Assembly: GCA_964352625.1 (NCBI GenBank)
Contig: CAYGSD010000003.1
Span: 186,001-250,000, forward strand
Length of the DNA stretch: 64,000 nucleotides
Direction: 5' to 3'
Source of the DNA: JAAEPI01 sp964352625
GTDB lineage: Bacteria; Bacteroidota; Bacteroidia; Cytophagales; Cyclobacteriaceae
Shown: in pieces, positions 17,019 to 25,372 of the stretch
Position numbering within the stretch: position 1 is the first letter of the stretch
Layout of the letters: every line of letters begins with the position of its first letter
The notes under the pieces: generated by a model
What the model was told of the DNA's origin: nothing
Databases searched by the model: none
What the model saw: the letters and a program-made list of their open reading frames with translations, nothing else
Position numbers and translations under genes: made by a program

Positions 17019-17939
17019 ATGTCCAAGATGCATATTGAGCGGTCGATTGATATTGATGCTCCGGTAGAGAAAGTTTTCCAAGTGCTTAATGATTTTAATC
17101 AATGGGCAGTCTGGTCCCCTTGGCTGTTGATGGATGAGCATCCGAATGTTAGGGTTTCAAAAGATGCTAAATTCTATGAATGGGAGGGAAAACGAACCGG
17201 ATCTGGCAAGATGCAAATCATTTCTGAAGAAGAGAATAAGACTGTTGAAATAGATTTGAATTTCTTGAAGCCTTGGAAATCACAGGCAGATGTTCGCTTC
17301 GAGGTTGCTCCGAATGCCGACGGTTCTAAGGTGACATGGTTCATGGACAGTGGGTGGCCATTCTATCTGTTTTTCATGAAAAAGATGATGATGGCCTACG
17401 TGGGAGCGGATTATGAAAGAGGACTAGACATGCTGAAAGCGTACGTTGAAACAGGGGCAGTTCCTTCGAAGCTAGAATTCAAAGGAGAATCTATCTACCA
17501 AGGGTGCAATTATGTGGGCATCAAAACCACCTGCTCAATAGACGATGTGGGGAGCCGAATGGAATCGGACTTTGGAAAACTCATGGAGTATGAAGCGAAT
17601 AATTCCGTTGCAATTGCCGAAGGATTTTCGATCTACCACAAATGGGATTTGGTCAAGAATCTGGTCTCTTATTCCTGTGCTATTCCCGTGACGGAAGCCC
17701 CAAGCGACCTGCCCTCAACGATGGTTAAAGGCTCCATACCAATGACAAGGATTTACACCATACGACACGTCGGCAGGTATCAGCATTTAGGCAATGCATG
17801 GGCGACCTTTTATTCGATGCACAGAGGTAAGGAAATCAAGGTTATAAAAGGGATTCATCCTTTTGAGATTTACAGAAACAGTCCAAGAGAAGTCGATGAG
17901 AAGGAACTCATAACTGATGTGAATTTTGCAATCAAATAA
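17019..17939 (+). CDS. SRPBCC family protein with C-terminal GyrI-like domain
   Basis: The 306-residue protein has two parts. Residues 1-150 form an SRPBCC/polyketide-cyclase-like fold (HIERSIDIDAPVEKVFQVL and FNQWAVWSPW). From about residue 155 to the end it resembles a GyrI-like effector-binding domain (YVGIKTTCSIDDV, RIYTIRHVGRYQHLGNAW). Both folds bind small hydrophobic ligands, so a binding or sensing role is likely, but no ligand can be named. No signal peptide, so probably cytosolic. Confidence 0.78.
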   Translation: MSKMHIERSIDIDAPVEKVFQVLNDFNQWAVWSPWLLMDEHPNVRVSKDAKFYEWEGKRTGSGKMQIISEEENKTVEIDLNFLKPWKSQADVRFEVAPNADGSKVTWFMDSGWPFYLFFMKKMMMAYVGADYERGLDMLKAYVETGAVPSKLEFKGESIYQGCNYVGIKTTCSIDDVGSRMESDFGKLMEYEANNSVAIAEGFSIYHKWDLVKNLVSYSCAIPVTEAPSDLPSTMVKGSIPMTRIYTIRHVGRYQHLGNAWATFYSMHRGKEIKVIKGIHPFEIYRNSPREVDEKELITDVNFAIK

Positions 17940-17993
17940 GTAATCGAGCGCAAAATTCCTCTCTTTTAAGACTCAGCTATTTCAGCAATCAGC

Positions 17994-18032
17994 ATGACGT
18001 TTATCAGTAATGGCTCCCATTGCTCACGTCAT
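17994..18032. repeat. Nested inverted repeat between the SRPBCC and CoA-transferase genes
   Basis: ATGACGT (17994-18000) pairs with ACGTCAT (18026-18032), and inside it AATGG (18009-18013) pairs with CCATT (18017-18021) around CTC. A run of T follows (TTTTTG). It could be a weak terminator for the upstream gene or a regulatory structure for the downstream one, whose ATG is 31 bases away. Confidence 0.4.
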
Positions 18033-18062
18033 TTTTGCGGCGGATATTAAAACTCATAACTA

Positions 18063-19340
18063 ATGAATTCGTCTGCAAAATCTGCCCTTGATGCTGTTAA
18101 AAGCATACAAACCAATGATCACGTTTTTATTCACACCGCAGGTGCCGCGCCTCAACTGCTAGTGCAAGCCATGACGCAGCGAGCCGGTGAATTGCGCAAT
18201 GTGAAAATTTTTCAAATGCACACCGAAGGGCAAGCTCCCTATGTCAAAGAAGAATTCCGAGATTCTTTCAAAGTGAATGCTCTTTTCATGGGGGCCAACC
18301 TTAGGAATGCTGTCAATGATGGCCATGCGGACTTTATACCAAGTTTCTTTAGCGAAGTGCCGCTAATGTTCAGAAGAGGAGTCATACCGATTGATGTGGC
18401 ATTGGTTCAAGTTTCACCACCTGATAAGCATGGATTTTGTTCGCTTGGCATCTCTGTAGATACCACCAGAGCTGCCGTGGATTCCGCCAAAAGAGTGATT
18501 GCTCAGATAAACCCCAACATGCCGCGAACCCACGGCGATGGACTGATTCACATTCGTAAATTCGAAAGCTATATCGAATGCACTGAGGAAATCCCTGAAA
18601 TGCAGCCGCACCTTCTGTCAGAATCGGAGGCAGAAATAGGTAAGCATGTGGCTGGAGTCATTGAAGATGGCGCGACTCTTCAGACGGGTATTGGAGCTAT
18701 CCCCGATGCAGTCCTTGCCAACCTTGGTAATCACAAAAACCTTGGTGTTCATTCAGAAATGTTTTCTGATGGCATGCTGCCTCTGGTGGAGAGTGGAGTG
18801 GTAAACAACAGCATGAAGAAGCAACATCACGGCGTACTAGTGTCAGGTTTCATTCTGGGTACACGCAAGCTGTACGATTTTGTAGACGATAATCCAATGG
18901 TAAGAATGCTCGACATTCAATACGTGAACGACACGGCGGTAATCCGAAAAATGCACAAGATGACAAGTGTGAATAGTGCCATAGAAATTGATCTGACTGG
19001 GCAAGTTTGTGCAGATTCCATTGGCGCAAGAATGTACAGCGGAGTGGGAGGCCAGATGGATTTCATACGTGGTGCCTCACTGGCAGAAAATGGTAAGCCT
19101 ATAATTGCTCTGACTTCAGTGACTAAAAGAGGAGAGTCCAAGATTGTGCCCTTTCTCAGACAAGGAGCAGGTGTGGTCACCACTCGCGCTCACGTACACT
19201 ATGTAGCCACTGAATATGGAATCGTGGATCTGTATGGGAAAAATCTAGTAGAGAGAGCTAAAGCGCTTATAAACATTGCTCATCCTGATCATCGGGAAAA
19301 CTTAGAAAAGATGGCGTTTGAGCGGTTTAAAAGAATTTGA
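18063..19340 (+). CDS. Acetyl-CoA hydrolase/transferase family protein (4-hydroxybutyrate CoA-transferase-like)
   Basis: This 425-residue enzyme belongs to the family I CoA-transferase/acetyl-CoA hydrolase group. The catalytic Glu is probably that in LGVHSEMFSDGMLPLVESG. GIGAIPDAVLANLGNHK and GGQMDFIRGASLAENGKPI are conserved blocks of the group. Likely reactions are CoA transfer between short-chain acyl-CoAs and acetate, or hydrolysis of acetyl-CoA. The exact substrate cannot be told apart from sequence. A link to IcmF at 40203 through butyrate-type metabolism is possible but not shown by location. Confidence 0.85.
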   Translation: MNSSAKSALDAVKSIQTNDHVFIHTAGAAPQLLVQAMTQRAGELRNVKIFQMHTEGQAPYVKEEFRDSFKVNALFMGANLRNAVNDGHADFIPSFFSEVPLMFRRGVIPIDVALVQVSPPDKHGFCSLGISVDTTRAAVDSAKRVIAQINPNMPRTHGDGLIHIRKFESYIECTEEIPEMQPHLLSESEAEIGKHVAGVIEDGATLQTGIGAIPDAVLANLGNHKNLGVHSEMFSDGMLPLVESGVVNNSMKKQHHGVLVSGFILGTRKLYDFVDDNPMVRMLDIQYVNDTAVIRKMHKMTSVNSAIEIDLTGQVCADSIGARMYSGVGGQMDFIRGASLAENGKPIIALTSVTKRGESKIVPFLRQGAGVVTTRAHVHYVATEYGIVDLYGKNLVERAKALINIAHPDHRENLEKMAFERFKRI

Positions 19341-19432
19341 GCTAGCTGATCAAAATCAAATGTGCAGGTGACGTGAGTCAAAATTTTTTCTCCTGATTAG
19401 GGCGAACTTGATAGTGAATTAAAGTTGCTGTC

Positions 19433-20113
19433 ATGGAACTCAAGAAAAATCCAAAGTATGACCTGATCGCTAAAATCCCAATGTTGCGTATGCTTGGTCT
19501 TACCGTAAGTCTCTGTGTGGTGATAGTCGCATTTGAGATACCCGGTAAAGGAGAGGAAGTCATCATCGACTTGGGGAATGTTCGAGGAGAATTTGAAGAA
19601 ATCATGGACTTGCCGATCACTGAGCATCTACCTCCACCACCACCGCAGATTCAGGTGGCTCAGATCAAGGAGGTGCCAGATGAAACCATCATTGAGGAAG
19701 AAATAGAAATAGAGCTGGATGTGGAAGTCACAGAGTTTACTTCCATTGATGAAATCGAATTTGTGGAGAGTGATATGGAAGAAGAGCCTGTGGAGGAAGT
19801 TTTCACTGTGGTCGAAGTGAATCCTGAATATCCTGGAGGAATCGCCGCTTTCTACCAGTTCATTGGTGAGCGCATTAAGTATCCCAATTCCGCCGCGAGG
19901 TTGGGAGTAGAGGGAAGGGTATATGTGGAATTCATTGTAGGAAAAGACGGGGCATTGAGGGATATCAGGGTCGTGAAAGGAATAGGAGCCGGGTGCGACG
20001 AAGAAGCCGAAAGGGTAATGAAGATGGTTCCGAAATTTAACCCTGGAAAACAAAGAGGTAGGCCTGTTCATGTGAAAATGGTACTGCCTATTTATTTTAA
20101 ATTAATGGAGTAA
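19433..20113 (+). CDS. TonB family energy transducer protein
   Basis: The 226-residue protein has one N-terminal membrane segment (MLRMLGLTVSLCVVIVAFEI), a short proline run (PPPPPQIQ) and an acidic linker, then a TonB C-terminal domain from about residue 130. That domain has YPGGIAAFYQFIGERIKYPN, GRVYVEFIVGKDG and PKFNPGKQRGRPVHVKMVLP. Such proteins carry energy from the inner membrane to outer-membrane receptors. An ExbB-like protein is encoded nearby on the other strand. It ends just before a strong hairpin terminator. Confidence 0.88.
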   Translation: MELKKNPKYDLIAKIPMLRMLGLTVSLCVVIVAFEIPGKGEEVIIDLGNVRGEFEEIMDLPITEHLPPPPPQIQVAQIKEVPDETIIEEEIEIELDVEVTEFTSIDEIEFVESDMEEEPVEEVFTVVEVNPEYPGGIAAFYQFIGERIKYPNSAARLGVEGRVYVEFIVGKDGALRDIRVVKGIGAGCDEEAERVMKMVPKFNPGKQRGRPVHVKMVLPIYFKLME

Positions 20114-20131
20114 GGTAGAGTTCATGTATTC

Positions 20132-20166
20132 GAAAGCTCCGTGAAATTCACGGAGCTTTCATTTTA
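20132..20166. terminator. Bidirectional hairpin terminator
   Basis: GAAAGCTCCGTGAA pairs with TTCACGGAGCTTTC (20132-20160) in a nearly perfect palindrome, followed by ATTTTA on the plus strand. It separates the convergent TonB-like (plus) and ExbB-like (minus) genes and could end both transcripts. Confidence 0.75.
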
Positions 20167-20181
20167 GAATACATCATTAAA

Positions 20182-20523
20182 CTATGCCTTTAGTTTCAAT
20201 CCAAGCCAAATCATATAAGAGATCACGTAGATTATAATTCCATAAATGGTTGTGATCATAGATACTTTAAATCCACCGGCCAGCATACCCGGTGAGACGC
20301 TCCCAGCTTCTTCTATAAACTTGAAGGCATCAAACAAACCGATAAGCTGACCGAGTACCCCAAGTATCATTGCGAATAGGCCAACAGATTTGATCATGTT
20401 CAAGGCCGGTTCTGATTTCTCGGAACCCAAAGTGTATCGAACAGTTAAAAATATCACCCCAACGAGGAGAATAGACAGAATACCCATGAAGAGCGGGCCA
20501 CCCATGAAGAATAGATCAATCAT
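20182..20523 (-). CDS. MotA/TolQ/ExbB proton channel-like small membrane protein
   Basis: This 114-residue protein has three hydrophobic segments, LFMGILSILLVGVIFL, SVGLFAMILGVLGQLIGLF and IYGIIIYVISYMIWL. The segment AFKFIEEAGSVSPGMLAGGF resembles the ExbB/MotA family, in which SPGMLAGG-type stretches line the channel. The longer reading from 20577 starts with a non-conserved piece, so the ATG at 20521-20523 is preferred. It may power a TonB-like protein, but it is short compared with ExbB and could be a family outlier. It has its own promoter at 20552-20582. Confidence 0.7.
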   Translation of the reverse strand: MIDLFFMGGPLFMGILSILLVGVIFLTVRYTLGSEKSEPALNMIKSVGLFAMILGVLGQLIGLFDAFKFIEEAGSVSPGMLAGGFKVSMITTIYGIIIYVISYMIWLGLKLKA

Positions 20524-20551
20524 ACATTTAAGATTAAGTGAAACATGCCAG

Positions 20552-20582
20552 CAAAGCAAGAGGTAAATGAAATCCAACCAAA
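20552..20582 (-). promoter_or_regulatory. Promoter of the ExbB-like gene
   Basis: On the minus strand TTTG (20579-20582) is followed after 19 bases by TTGCTTTG (20552-20559), one mismatch from TAnnTTTG. The spacing is ideal. The predicted leader is about 25 bases to the ATG at 20523, which supports that start. Confidence 0.5.
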
Positions 20583-20594
20583 GGTCGTATCCAT

Positions 20595-21407
20595 ATGGAA
20601 ACCTGTCGTTGGTCGATTAAGGATGGCTATTTCCCATTTTTGACACAAATTCACGCTGTGATTAAGAAAAACAACCTGGCTTTTTGGATACTTACTTGCC
20701 TTCTCCTCATCGTTCTTTTTAGTGGATCACTTAGCAGCTTGCTCTTGTCTTTTTATTTCGTGACTTTTCTCATGCCTGTGGTCATTGCTACTTCACTGTA
20801 CTTTAGTGAGGTTTTGGTTCCTAGGTTTTTAATGACCGAGCGTTTCGGCCAGTTCGCACTCCATTTTTTTTACTTGCTAGTACTCTCCATATACGGCGAA
20901 ATGCTGGTCATAATGCTCGCATTCGTATTGATAGCTGATTACAATATTGAGAATCTTGGAGGATATGCGGGAGACATTCGACTACTCGCTTTGATCATGT
21001 ACTTGATTGTCTTTGGACATGGATTCGTCAAGGCTTTCATAGGATTGAAAAATCGGGAGCAGAGGTTGAATGAATTGCTAGCTGAAGAGCAAAAAGAAAA
21101 AGTCTCTACAATTGTCCTTTCCATAAATAGGAAGAAAGTACCAATTTCCATAAATAACATTCTTTTTATCGAAAGTCTAAGCGACTATGTAAAAGTGCAC
21201 CTCGAAGATGATGTGCTCATAACGAGGGAACGAATTAGCTATTTGGAAAGTGAGCTCCCAAGCAGTTTTATACGAATTCATAGATCATTCCTTGTCAATA
21301 AGAATAGGATCAAAGGCTACTCACGAGAAGAAGTAGAGATAGGAGAGGTGAGGCTGAACATCGGTCGAAAATACAAAGCGGACACACTCAGTTCCTTGGA
21401 GAGCTAG
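20595..21407 (+). CDS. LytTR family transcriptional regulator with N-terminal membrane domain
   Basis: The 270-residue protein has four hydrophobic segments in residues 24-155 and a C-terminal LytTR DNA-binding domain (about 175-268). The domain begins ISINNILFIESLSDYVKVHL and contains FIRIHRSFLVNKNRI and IGRKYKA, all typical of LytTR. It is thus a membrane-bound one-component regulator; the signal is unknown. No receiver domain is present. The 3' end overlaps the convergent trehalase gene by 4 bases. It starts divergently from the ExbB-like gene. Confidence 0.85.
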   Translation: METCRWSIKDGYFPFLTQIHAVIKKNNLAFWILTCLLLIVLFSGSLSSLLLSFYFVTFLMPVVIATSLYFSEVLVPRFLMTERFGQFALHFFYLLVLSIYGEMLVIMLAFVLIADYNIENLGGYAGDIRLLALIMYLIVFGHGFVKAFIGLKNREQRLNELLAEEQKEKVSTIVLSINRKKVPISINNILFIESLSDYVKVHLEDDVLITRERISYLESELPSSFIRIHRSFLVNKNRIKGYSREEVEIGEVRLNIGRKYKADTLSSLES

Positions 21408-23011
21408 CGGTTTTCTGATTTCAATTTCTGATAGACTCCATTTGTCCAACCAAATCCATCTTGGTTAGGATACTCACCGCCACCACCATCGAGGCTAAGA
21501 TCCACCACGTTGTATTTTTCCGTCATCTTTCCAGTATTCTTAAAGACCTTGTCGTTTAAATCCAACCAACGTCTGGCTATTTCATTTGAAAGTTCAGTCT
21601 GTCCGTAATTGTTGAGTCCTTTTACGGTCATCCACTGTAGAGGTGCCCAGCCGTTTGGATAATCCCATTGCTGACCCGAATTATTCAATGTGGTGACAAC
21701 ACCTCCAGGTTGGAGAAACTCTGATTCGATAACTTCCGCAACTCTGCTTGCCTGATCTTCAGTGGCCAACCCAAAGAAAAGCGGATAGACTCCTGCCAAA
21801 GATTTAACCGGGGTTTGCTCGCCTTTGACGAAATCATAATCCATGAAAAAACCCAATGAATCATTCCAACAAAAGGTATGAATTAAGGCTTTTCGTGCTT
21901 CAGCTTTGGCTATCCATTTATCCTCCATCTCCTGATCGCCAGAAGCCGAATACCCCTTGGCAATGGTCAATTCCAGATTATATAAAAGTGAATTAAGGTC
22001 TACAGGGAGTATGTCAGTTGTGTGAATGGTAGACAGATCAAAGTCGCCATCCGCGCCAATCTCAAACCATCTAGTGGAGTAGTCCCATCCTGACTCAGCG
22101 CCTGCTCTCAAATGTCTGTAGCCGGTTTCTTCTGCCAAATTTGGGTTGGCCTTCACAGCCCTTTCTGCCGTTTCCACATCCTCACGATAGCTCTCTGGTC
22201 GTGGAGTTGATTTATCGTCATAGTACCTATTCAATACCCCGCCTTCCAGCATCACCGCTCTTCTATTAGTCGCATTTTCTGCCGAGAGTTCAGGAGCTCC
22301 ACTCATCCAAAACTCATATTCTTTGAGAAGGAAGGGTAGGTAATAATCGTACGTTCGTATACCGTTTTCAGACACATGAAGGTCAACCATCTGGGCATAG
22401 AAGGGAGGCTGAGATCTGCCCAGATAGTAGGTTCTATTTCCATTTGGTATGAAGCCAATTGAGTCGAGAAGAAAGGAGAAATTCTCAAGGACATTGTCGA
22501 TAAGCTCTACTTTTCCATCGACCTGCAGGCCAAGCATGGTGAAATAGCTGTCCCAATAATAGACCTCTCTAAAACGTCCGCCTGGCACCACATACGGATT
22601 TTTTAGTGGGATTAAGGTGCCACTTGCATAGGGATCAGCTGGTCTTTCAAGAAGCCCCCAGAGTTTCTTGATGTGCTCAGATGCAGTGGCTGATTCTGCC
22701 ACTTCAAGGCCGACAAGGTTGCCTGGAATTTTGAAGTTTTCCTCCAAAAATTTAAGGAGCACGTCCTTGTCCTCTTTGTTTTCTAGCTCGTCATATGCCG
22801 CAAGAATTTCTTCGACATTCCTTTTTGGGATGACATCCACAAATGTCTTGCTATCCGGAAATAAATCAGACCGTGACTGCACGTCATAAAATAAATCCTG
22901 ATAAAGTTCAGGTGGTGGGAGTATTTGAACCTCTTGCTTGGTAGGTTTTTGGGTTGGCTGGCAGGCAAGGAGTAAAATGACTATGAGTCCAAACAAATAC
23001 TTTTGTTTCAT
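21404..23011 (-). CDS. treA: Alpha,alpha-trehalase, lipoprotein
   Basis: Trehalase of glycoside hydrolase family 37 splits trehalose into two glucose. Both family signatures are present: PGGRFREVYYWDSY at residues 143-156 and QWDYPNGWAP near residue 447. The N-terminus MKQKYLFGLIVILLLACQP is a lipoprotein signal with Cys17, so the enzyme is probably anchored in the periplasm or on the outer membrane. At 535 residues it is full length. A terminator for the next gene upstream (23065-23092) separates it, so it is likely expressed alone. Confidence 0.94.
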   Translation of the reverse strand: MKQKYLFGLIVILLLACQPTQKPTKQEVQILPPPELYQDLFYDVQSRSDLFPDSKTFVDVIPKRNVEEILAAYDELENKEDKDVLLKFLEENFKIPGNLVGLEVAESATASEHIKKLWGLLERPADPYASGTLIPLKNPYVVPGGRFREVYYWDSYFTMLGLQVDGKVELIDNVLENFSFLLDSIGFIPNGNRTYYLGRSQPPFYAQMVDLHVSENGIRTYDYYLPFLLKEYEFWMSGAPELSAENATNRRAVMLEGGVLNRYYDDKSTPRPESYREDVETAERAVKANPNLAEETGYRHLRAGAESGWDYSTRWFEIGADGDFDLSTIHTTDILPVDLNSLLYNLELTIAKGYSASGDQEMEDKWIAKAEARKALIHTFCWNDSLGFFMDYDFVKGEQTPVKSLAGVYPLFFGLATEDQASRVAEVIESEFLQPGGVVTTLNNSGQQWDYPNGWAPLQWMTVKGLNNYGQTELSNEIARRWLDLNDKVFKNTGKMTEKYNVVDLSLDGGGGEYPNQDGFGWTNGVYQKLKSENR

Positions 23012-23064
23012 GATTTAGGATGGTTTGAAACAGGAATTTAATAAGATTTCAAAAGCCCGTACAC

Positions 23065-23092
23065 AAAAAAAGAGCCCTCTTATAGAAGGCTC
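23065..23092 (-). terminator. Rho-independent terminator after the acidic repeat protein gene
   Basis: On the minus strand GAGCC (23088-23092) pairs with GGCTC (23072-23076), with an inner TCT/AGA pair, followed by seven T (A-run 23065-23071 on the plus strand). It lies 28 bases after the stop at 23120. Confidence 0.75.
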
Positions 23093-23119
23093 CTTTATAG
23101 AAGGTTCGCTTAGTCTTGA

Positions 23120-23524
23120 TTAGTCCTCTTTGATCTTATGAATCTTGATTTTCTTTTCCTTCATGATCTCTATCATTTGCTCTGTGCAAATTTCCAAGTC
23201 TAGTTCCATCTGCTCCATGTTCATATCGAATTCTTCCATATTGATATCGAGCTGCTCGATTCCCAATTCAACCAGTTCCATATTTATGTCTAGCTGTTCC
23301 ATGCTTAGATGAAACTGCTCATCAAAATCTACGTCGAAATCAAAGTTGAAATCTACATCTGCTAAATCCATGTCAACGTCTGGAATATTGAAATTACCAA
23401 AATGGAAATGGGTGGGCTCTCTGTCAGGAGAGATTTTCTTGAGGCCTTCCTTTTTGTCCTTGTTAGTCTGTGAAAAGGAAATGAGGCAGACAAGAGTGAA
23501 AGTTAGAGTAAGTAAGTATTTCAT
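23120..23524 (-). CDS. Exported acidic heptad-repeat protein, unknown function
   Basis: I do not recognise this 134-residue protein. It has a signal peptide (MKYLLTLTFTLVCLISFSQ). A segment of alternating acidic and hydrophobic residues follows (VDMDLADVDFNFDFDVDFD, about residues 50-69). From about residue 75, seven-residue units follow, such as MEQLDIN, MELVELG, IEQLDIN, MEEFDMN and MEQMELD, then a basic tail KEKKIKIHKIKED. The repeat predicts a very acidic amphipathic helix. It has its own terminator. Secreted, possibly cation-binding or adhesive; this is only inference. Confidence 0.75.
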   Translation of the reverse strand: MKYLLTLTFTLVCLISFSQTNKDKKEGLKKISPDREPTHFHFGNFNIPDVDMDLADVDFNFDFDVDFDEQFHLSMEQLDINMELVELGIEQLDINMEEFDMNMEQMELDLEICTEQMIEIMKEKKIKIHKIKED

Positions 23525-23577
23525 GAGTTTTATGATTTTACGGAATTACTCACCCACTCAGAAAAGGTTACAATTGA

Positions 23578-25305
23578 TCATTCATTTTTAGAGTCAATCC
23601 ATCGTTGAACTTCCTCTTTCAGAGCCGTTAGCGGAATCGATCCATTAGATAAAATAACTTTGTGAAATTCCTGAATGTCGAATTTATCACCGAGTGCTTC
23701 TTCCGCTTCTGCCCGCAGTGCTTTGATAGTCAACTCCCCAATTTTATAACTCACAGCTTGACCCGGCCACCCGATATATCGATCAATTTCGGTATTCACC
23801 TCATGCATAGAAAGTGCCGTGTTGGAAGCCATGAAATCCACGGCTTGCTGCCGCGTCCAGCCTTTGTAATGAATCCCGACATCTACAACGAGTCGGCATG
23901 CTCTCCACATTTCATACGTGTACCTGCCAAACCATTCGTATGGGGTGGAATACATTCCCATCTCCTCGCCAAGGTACTCTGAGTACAATCCCCAACCTTC
24001 ACCAAATGCACTGATGTAATAAGAAGTGCGAAAGTCTGGCAAACCTTCAAGCTCCGCAGCAATCATCGTTTGAAGGTGATGCCCCGGGACAGCTTCATGC
24101 ACCGTGAGAGCCGGTAAAGTGTACAGAGATCGGCTGGGTAAATCGTAGGTGTTGACCCAATAGGTACCGGGTGTATTTCGGTCTCTGCTACCATGAACAT
24201 ACCGCCCGGCCGTGTAGGTCGGAGCGATGTTCAGAGGAACAGGTTCGACTGTGAAGGGTAGCTCATACAGCTGAGAAAACAGCCTTGGGAGTTGTCCTTC
24301 CGCTTTCTTGCTGAGCCAAGCTGCCTTGCTCAGTAACTCCTCAGCAGACGTGGCATAAAATTGAGGATCAGTGCGGAGAAACTGGAAAAAATCAGCAAAG
24401 GAACCTTCAAAATCCAGGTCTTTGATTATTTCCTCCATTAGGCTCTTAATTCTTGCAACCTCGTGGTGGCCAAGGTTATAAACCGAATCTGGGCTGATGT
24501 CCAAAGTGGTGTAATGCCTCACTCTGTTTTCATAATAAGCCTTCCCATTCTGAAGTGCCGAAACACCCACCTCTTCTGGGGCTGCTTTCATGTATTTTCC
24601 CGATAGAAATGAACCCAGGTCTTTATAGGCTGGAATCAAATCTTTCTCAATAATTCTGGTTGCCTGATCCGTAAGTGCTTTTTGATCATCAGAAGAAATA
24701 CTGGCAGGCATTTTCCCAAGTGGCTCAAAGAAAGGGTTTGTGCTTGCCCTACCAGTCCAAGGTTCTAGTAGCAGGACGGTGTTTTGCACGATGACCCTCG
24801 GGACGAGCACACCTGCCTTCATGCCGTTTTCCAACATTTGTTTTTCCTGACGGACCACATTGGTGTAGCTGGGCAGCCATTTGAGATAGGCCTGATAATC
24901 AGATTTGGTTTGGAAGGGGAGTCTCTTCAGAAAGAAAACCGGCGAGCTGTATCGCCCGCCTTCCGCATTGATGGTGATCAAGTGCATGTTAAAATCTACC
25001 TCGCTCACTTCGTCTCTTAGTTGCAATATCCGCACGGCCCTGTTGATTTTGTTCTGACTGGAAAGCGATGATGGATTAAGAGCTTCCAGTCTTATGAGTT
25101 GCTCTCTAAGAAGTCCGGTTTTTACGATGAGCTTTTCAAGGTTTTGAACAGGGTAGACTTCCGGATGTTCGCCCCGCCAGATGGGATTGTCAGCTTGGAA
25201 TTTCTTTTCAATCGTTTCTATTTCATCAAATATTTCCTCGATCTCAGTTTGACAAAATGAAGCAAGAGCTAGGAGTAGAAAAGGCAGAAAAAGTACTTTC
25301 TTCAT
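23578..25305 (-). CDS. DUF885 family exported metallopeptidase-like protein
   Basis: The 575-residue protein belongs to the DUF885 family, whose members resemble zinc peptidases. It has a signal peptide (MKKVLFLPFLLLALASFCQ). The key motif TVHEAVPGHHLQTMI holds the likely zinc-binding His and catalytic Glu, and AFGEGWGLYSEYLGEEM holds a third ligand. The C-terminal block DRYIGWPGQAVSYKIGELTI is also typical. Peptidase action in the periplasm is expected; the substrate is unknown. It is separated by about 50 bases from the acidic repeat gene. Confidence 0.88.
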   Translation of the reverse strand: MKKVLFLPFLLLALASFCQTEIEEIFDEIETIEKKFQADNPIWRGEHPEVYPVQNLEKLIVKTGLLREQLIRLEALNPSSLSSQNKINRAVRILQLRDEVSEVDFNMHLITINAEGGRYSSPVFFLKRLPFQTKSDYQAYLKWLPSYTNVVRQEKQMLENGMKAGVLVPRVIVQNTVLLLEPWTGRASTNPFFEPLGKMPASISSDDQKALTDQATRIIEKDLIPAYKDLGSFLSGKYMKAAPEEVGVSALQNGKAYYENRVRHYTTLDISPDSVYNLGHHEVARIKSLMEEIIKDLDFEGSFADFFQFLRTDPQFYATSAEELLSKAAWLSKKAEGQLPRLFSQLYELPFTVEPVPLNIAPTYTAGRYVHGSRDRNTPGTYWVNTYDLPSRSLYTLPALTVHEAVPGHHLQTMIAAELEGLPDFRTSYYISAFGEGWGLYSEYLGEEMGMYSTPYEWFGRYTYEMWRACRLVVDVGIHYKGWTRQQAVDFMASNTALSMHEVNTEIDRYIGWPGQAVSYKIGELTIKALRAEAEEALGDKFDIQEFHKVILSNGSIPLTALKEEVQRWIDSKNE

Positions 25306-25372
25306 CGGGTGGAATTTAGTTATCCAAGATAATCAGAAATGATATGTTGGACCTTAAGTACCAAAAGGCAGA

